From: Polytrichum commune
Lineage: Eukaryota; Streptophyta; Polytrichopsida; Polytrichales; Polytrichaceae
DNA length: 64,000 bases
NCBI GenBank assembly: GCA_950295325.1
Contig: OX485807.1
Span: forward strand, 27,189,666-27,253,665
Reading direction: 5' to 3'
Made by a program: the position numbers and the translations under genes. Of this stretch, positions 59,487 through 64,000 are shown piece by piece (position 1 is the first letter of the stretch; every line of letters begins with the position of its first letter). The notes beneath the pieces are model-generated. The model saw only the letters and a list, made by a program, of their open reading frames with translations. It searched no databases and had not been told where the DNA came from.

Positions 59487-61606
59487 TAATTGAAAGGTCA
59501 CAATATATCCAGAAAGTGTAGGAGTAGGAACGAGGGGGCAGAGAGAGAGGGGGGTTCCCATGGTTCTATAATTAGTTAGTACCAGACAAATACATCCTTT
59601 TGTACTCTACTCTCTGCCAGTGACCAAACTTTTCCTATGGGCCAGAGTCATCTCATTATGGTATCAAATGTACCTTCCTGACTTGTTGATCCCATTCATG
59701 GTGATCCCCATTATAATGTTACAGTGAGCTGTGCAAGGAGCTCAACATAAAACATGTCCTTTTGTGCGCATGCCTTTAATCACCAGATCTGAAACCAAGT
59801 CGTTCGAGTCCCCATCAACATCTTTTGCACCAGCCTCGAGCATCACAATTGGCACAACCTACAAAAAACAGGAAAGCTGCCGCAGCTGCAGGTCAATGCA
59901 ATGCAATCCAATTTTATCGATTACGTGAATGCAATCCAAGTTCATCCTTTACGTCAATGCAATTGTACGTATTGTATCATGTAAAAAGCTTCCACCTATA
60001 GTTTAGGACTGAATCATCCCACTGCAATCTAATTTGGGTCTCTGATGCTGATTCCAGGGCAATTCTGCATAAAAAAGGAAACCTGCAGAAGCACAACCTG
60101 CGCCATACAACAGGTTGGGACAATCTGTGAAGACAAAAGTGTGTCATAAATTATTTGAATACTGGCAGAATACCAAGGAAATGATTCCCCAGACTTGGCA
60201 CATAATACAGACTTATCCCTCCAATACCACACTGATCATATCTCTACAGATGACCGCCAACACACCCATAGCACGGCCTTCTCTGTGAACCCATCACAAA
60301 GGTAAGAATATCATCCGTAAAGAAAATTGGAAGCATTCCCCACCCAGTAGCTGGGAAGTCATTAAAGCCATGCATTACATACTCCTTGCATCACAGAGTC
60401 ATACATGAAAAGATGTGGAAAATATCCAGGAGAAGAGGCAGAATTTGACACAAAAATACCAGCTTTGGCTTACTATGCTACACTGCTCTTTATTTTGTGA
60501 AAAAGAACTGATGGGCACAGTCGTAAACAGGAAGTCAGAGGTGGACTCCGTGATTGTCTTCACAATCCCAGGTTCACCGAAATTAGAATATCCCTGTAAA
60601 AAGCTGGTTACTGATTCTCCAGAGGAAGATCATTAAAACATGTTGGCTATCATCCCTGGGTTCCATCTAATCTGCTTCTGAACCTAGTATCTACTCCTAA
60701 AGCTGGCCATAACTTGGGCTCCTTCCATGGACGTGACAGGAGTTACCAAAGTGTGAAGCCATATCTTGGCGAGCACTGCATCGAAAACAATGTGAAAATC
60801 ATCATCTCTGGTGAGATATTCATCTCATGAAGCTAATGGACTAGGAGCTTCTTGTGCTAGGAGATGAGAGGAAAAATGCAGATCAACTTAAACACATTTG
60901 ATTTTTTGGTGCCTCAGCCAGCAATGCCACTACTTGCAGAAGAAGCTTTCCTGGCTGGCCAGCCATGTTGTGTACGCACGCCTCTTTCCACCTGAATGTG
61001 ATTTAGACATTGATTAACTGGTTGTTAATCAATGTGTAAAACGCAAGGAATAAACAAGTCAAAACCCCACTAATCATGCAATCCAGCAGCAAAACTTCAT
61101 TTCGAACTCCTCAGCACTTCCTACAAATTTGAGCAACCTGCTGATTTAGTAGAAGAAAAGAGCTCAATGATTTGAAAAAACACGGTCGGTCTGCTTTGTA
61201 GCATATGGCTTCCAAGGCTCATCTATCCACTGTGGCATGGCATCAAGTCGGGAGAAACAAGAAGAGGGGCATTGCGTCTTTAGTATGCAGAAAGTTGATT
61301 AGGTAGTGCCTCCTTGGAAGTGCAACAGAATTTTTTCCTGTCTTACAATTGAGTGCGGTTTCCTCCTTACTATATGAAGCAGATATTCTGATGCACTAGA
61401 TTCTAATTACTAATAATGCTCAAGACAATTAGAACCATTGGCTTGGCTCCCATTTCTTCAGATATGTTTGAGTAGCACCGGCTTCAGGTCACATAACAAT
61501 GCGAAGAACCAATCCTGGATCACATTAGTGGACGCCAATCAAATAGCATCCTTGTAAAAACAGATTGATGCCAATCACTGTATGCTTCTCAGCACCAGCT
61601 TGTAAG

Positions 61607-61614
61607 TGACGTCA
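61607..61614. promoter_or_regulatory. CRE-like palindrome TGACGTCA
   Basis: Perfect 8-bp palindrome, a known bZIP recognition sequence. No gene start is identified beside it. Confidence 0.35.
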
Positions 61615-62532
61615 TTAACTCAACTTAAATAGTGTTCTTGTCACCCAGATTCCAGACCCGAAGCCATGAGAGTTGTGCATTAATTACACCCTGGTGCTGG
61701 GTGCTGGCTAGGAATGTTCTAATCACAGACGAGCACGTTCCATTGGCACCGCAGCAAGTGTGTGTTGGAATCGGACAAAAAAGAGTCATTTTAATTGCAC
61801 ATCATGTCGATCAGAGAAATGAAAGTTTACTCAAAACCTTGTGACTCAGTTTACCGAGCTCGATTCATTCGAAACTCTGATTCACCCCAATTTGATACAA
61901 ACGACAGTGTAATTGACTCAGTTCCATAATATAGCGCACAAGGAAAACCGCATAAGAAATTCAGTCCAAGTGGATCTTGCTTGCAAGGGACTCAGAACTA
62001 CAATTTTGTTGGTATTTGCAGGTGAGAGAATATTATAAGAACCGGCATTTCCTCAAGAACACCCTTATTGACTGGTGAAACATGAATCCAGCCATGAACT
62101 CCTCTTCTTGTATTCAATCTGGTCTAATGGTTTTTTTAATGAAAGTGTAAAGAAAAACCTATGTAGGTCTTGTAAATCTTCGGATTGATAGATAGGCCCT
62201 TGTCCGTATCAGTCAGTAAGTCAAAGCCTCCATAACAATGAGTAAAAATTCAAAAGGAATGCTGATTTGAGGGCGCAGAAGGCTCACCGAATTAAAAGCG
62301 AATCAAATTCTTTCGTAAGAGGAGCCGAAAGTGGCGCCACCAGGTCCAGACGAGTTTCACACCTATTTCCAACACCCGCAGAACGGAGTGCATAGTCACG
62401 ATGCTGCAACCTGGTTGTGAATTAGAATGTAATAGCTGGACTAATCCTGTTCCTATTTTCATAGCACAAAAGCTTTCCTCCAATCGTGAGGCCAGAGTTT
62501 CAGAGACCATCTGTACACATCCATTCAAACGT

Positions 62533-62540
62533 TGACGTCA
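62533..62540. promoter_or_regulatory. CRE-like palindrome TGACGTCA
   Basis: Second perfect copy about 0.9 kb from the first, in the same low-repeat region. Confidence 0.35.
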
Positions 62541-63632
62541 TTTACTAATCCAGATCCATTTAGCCATGCTTCCGACCTCGATCAACTTCCTTCTGTTAGG
62601 CCACGACAACTTGAGATTTAATAAAAGTGCCTATGCTTATAGTTATGTTCAGATTGCGCATAGCTATTATCACTGATTTTGCCCCATATTTAAGTACAAG
62701 ATTCTTGGACTGCAGATGAGTAAGGAATGGCAACATAATTTCCAGGTAGAATGCTCTAACCGAGTTGTGCTCCATGGTCAACTCCTCCGCTTGTTTGTGA
62801 CCATCATGCATTAGCATCTACTCAGAAGTTAGTTTGAAAACATTTGCCGAACTTTCCTACGATAATACTTTACGGTTGTGGAAGGCTCTTCTCAAGAGAA
62901 AAGCTAGACTCTTTAATCGTCGACACATCTGCATTCTGTTGTAAGATATTGGACCTCATTAGATGTGGGATAAGACCCTCACCAATTGCACACTGGAAAC
63001 CGTGCTATCAAATGCTCATGTTTGATCACTTTGATTATCTGTACATCATTTATTTTCAAGTGCATTCAAGCAAAACACTTGACAACTTATTTTTGTGCAA
63101 TGTCCTATCCAGCTAAAGACTAAATTTCAGACAAAGCTAGAAAGAAGTGCTTCATTCAACTGGCTGACGGCAGCTAGAGGAATTACTGCGTTTCTTTGAT
63201 ATTTTTAGAATTGCAAATATTGATCAATACGACCTCTCAATCGCACAGAATCATCAAAATTCATCACCACAGGATGATCTTGTCACTTTCGTCAAATATT
63301 TTATGAGGGCGGAAAAGTCCCACAACTCGTTTGCACGCAATCGATTTACGCTTTGTAACAGTTACGCCTGTGCGCGATGTTGCAACGTTTGAACCGAACT
63401 TACGAAGTGTAGGTGCCCTTGCCTAGCGAGCTTTCGCACTATTCGCAATGTGAAAGGCTTAGAGAAAGTTACAACCGAAGCCTACGAAGCAGTAAGAAAA
63501 GAATTCGGCTGCAAGCCTGACTGGAAGGACTGTATGCAGGAAAACCTGAACATACTGTAGGATTGACTGTGTCACAGCTGTCCAGCCGGGCCTTACTGTG
63601 AGGTTCCGTCTCGAAGATAGTCACGGAGTTAG

Positions 63633-64000
63633 GAAGCAGCATTATCCGCGCGAGCAAGGCATTTTCATCAAGAAAGAAGCAGCACTAATTTTGCAGAACA
63701 GAAGACTCGATGGAAGCCCCCGTTTCTGCATTGTAGACACTCCCTGGCCTAAACTGAAACTGATCGCGGAGCTAAAGGTTGCCACATTCATTCCTCAAAA
63801 GAAGTCGCGCTACTTCATCAGCATTTCAAATATTAGAACGGTGTTGGGAAGCAGCATTATCCGTGCGAGCAAGGAATTCCCATCAAGACAGAAGCAGCGC
63901 TGTTTTTGCATAACAGAAGACTCGATGGAAGCCCCCGTTTCTGCGTTGTAGACACTCCCTGGCCTAAACTGAAACTGATAGCGGAGCTAAAGATTGCCAC
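63633..64000. repeat. Tandem repeat, period about 215 bp, cut by the window end
   Basis: GAAGCAGCATTATCCG begins at 63,633 and 63,848. Both units run through AGAAGACTCGATGGAAGCCC and CACTCCCTGGCCTAAACTG and are very similar, with a deletion-sized difference in neither. The second unit reaches the window edge. The period is not a multiple of three, arguing against a coding repeat. Confidence 0.8.

Larger units (their letters stand above)
59490..63632. other. Low-repeat region, possible 5' part of an unseen minus-strand gene
   Basis: No coding exon is recognisable on either strand. There are no MITEs, and the A-rich plus strand means a T-rich minus strand, like the leader regions of genes 1 and 2 in mirror image. 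TGACGTCA occurs at 61,607-61,614 and 62,533-62,540. The gene itself would have to lie mostly elsewhere; this is inference. Confidence 0.3.

Noticed and set aside
63598-63951. 117-codon plus-strand open frame at the window end
   Set aside because: It spans a tandem repeat whose 215-bp period is not a multiple of three and shows no domain.
1-64000. tRNA, rRNA, LTR retrotransposon or viral sequence
   Set aside because: No convincing tRNA boxes, rRNA segments, LTR pairs, reverse transcriptase or viral protein motifs were seen by reading; a covariance-model and profile search would be decisive.

Overview
The window looks like nuclear DNA from a land plant. The base is a SET1-class histone H3K4 methyltransferase of the plant ATXR7/SDG25 type with spliceosomal GT-AG introns, a second large plant-type gene encoding a membrane-anchored acidic protein, and long intergenic stretches packed with short non-autonomous DNA transposons (MITEs). 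I cannot fix the lineage from sequence alone. No bacterial operons, rRNA, tRNA or CRISPR arrays were seen.

Layout. 1-18.2 kb is gene-poor and built of MITEs and old dispersed repeats. 18.2-22.8 kb is the GC-richer 5' region of gene 1 and carries about five direct repeats. 22.8-25.7 kb is the gene 1 coding exon (966 codons). 25.7-34.6 kb is again repeat-rich and ends in two head-to-tail copies of one MITE. 34.7-36.98 kb is the probable promoter and leader of gene 2, opening with a cluster of ACGT-core boxes. 36,985-44,806 is gene 2, a ten-exon SET-domain gene whose reading frame I could follow through every junction (1,488 codons plus stop). 44.8-59.5 kb is intergenic with more MITEs and a 1.3-kb hAT element with intact 8-bp target duplications and a remnant of the transposase C-terminus. 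59.5-64 kb is low-repeat, A-rich sequence with two TGACGTCA palindromes and a tandem repeat running off the window end; it may be the 5' region of a minus-strand gene lying outside.

The two protein genes have no obvious functional link. The best-supported unusual content is the mobile-element record: at least seven copies of one GGGCCACTTCACACACGAG-ended family with TAA/TTA target duplications, one nested insertion with a reconstructible empty site, one insertion into the target duplication of another copy, one MITE inside the last intron of the SET gene, and a deletion-derivative hAT element. I found nothing I can call a new biological system.
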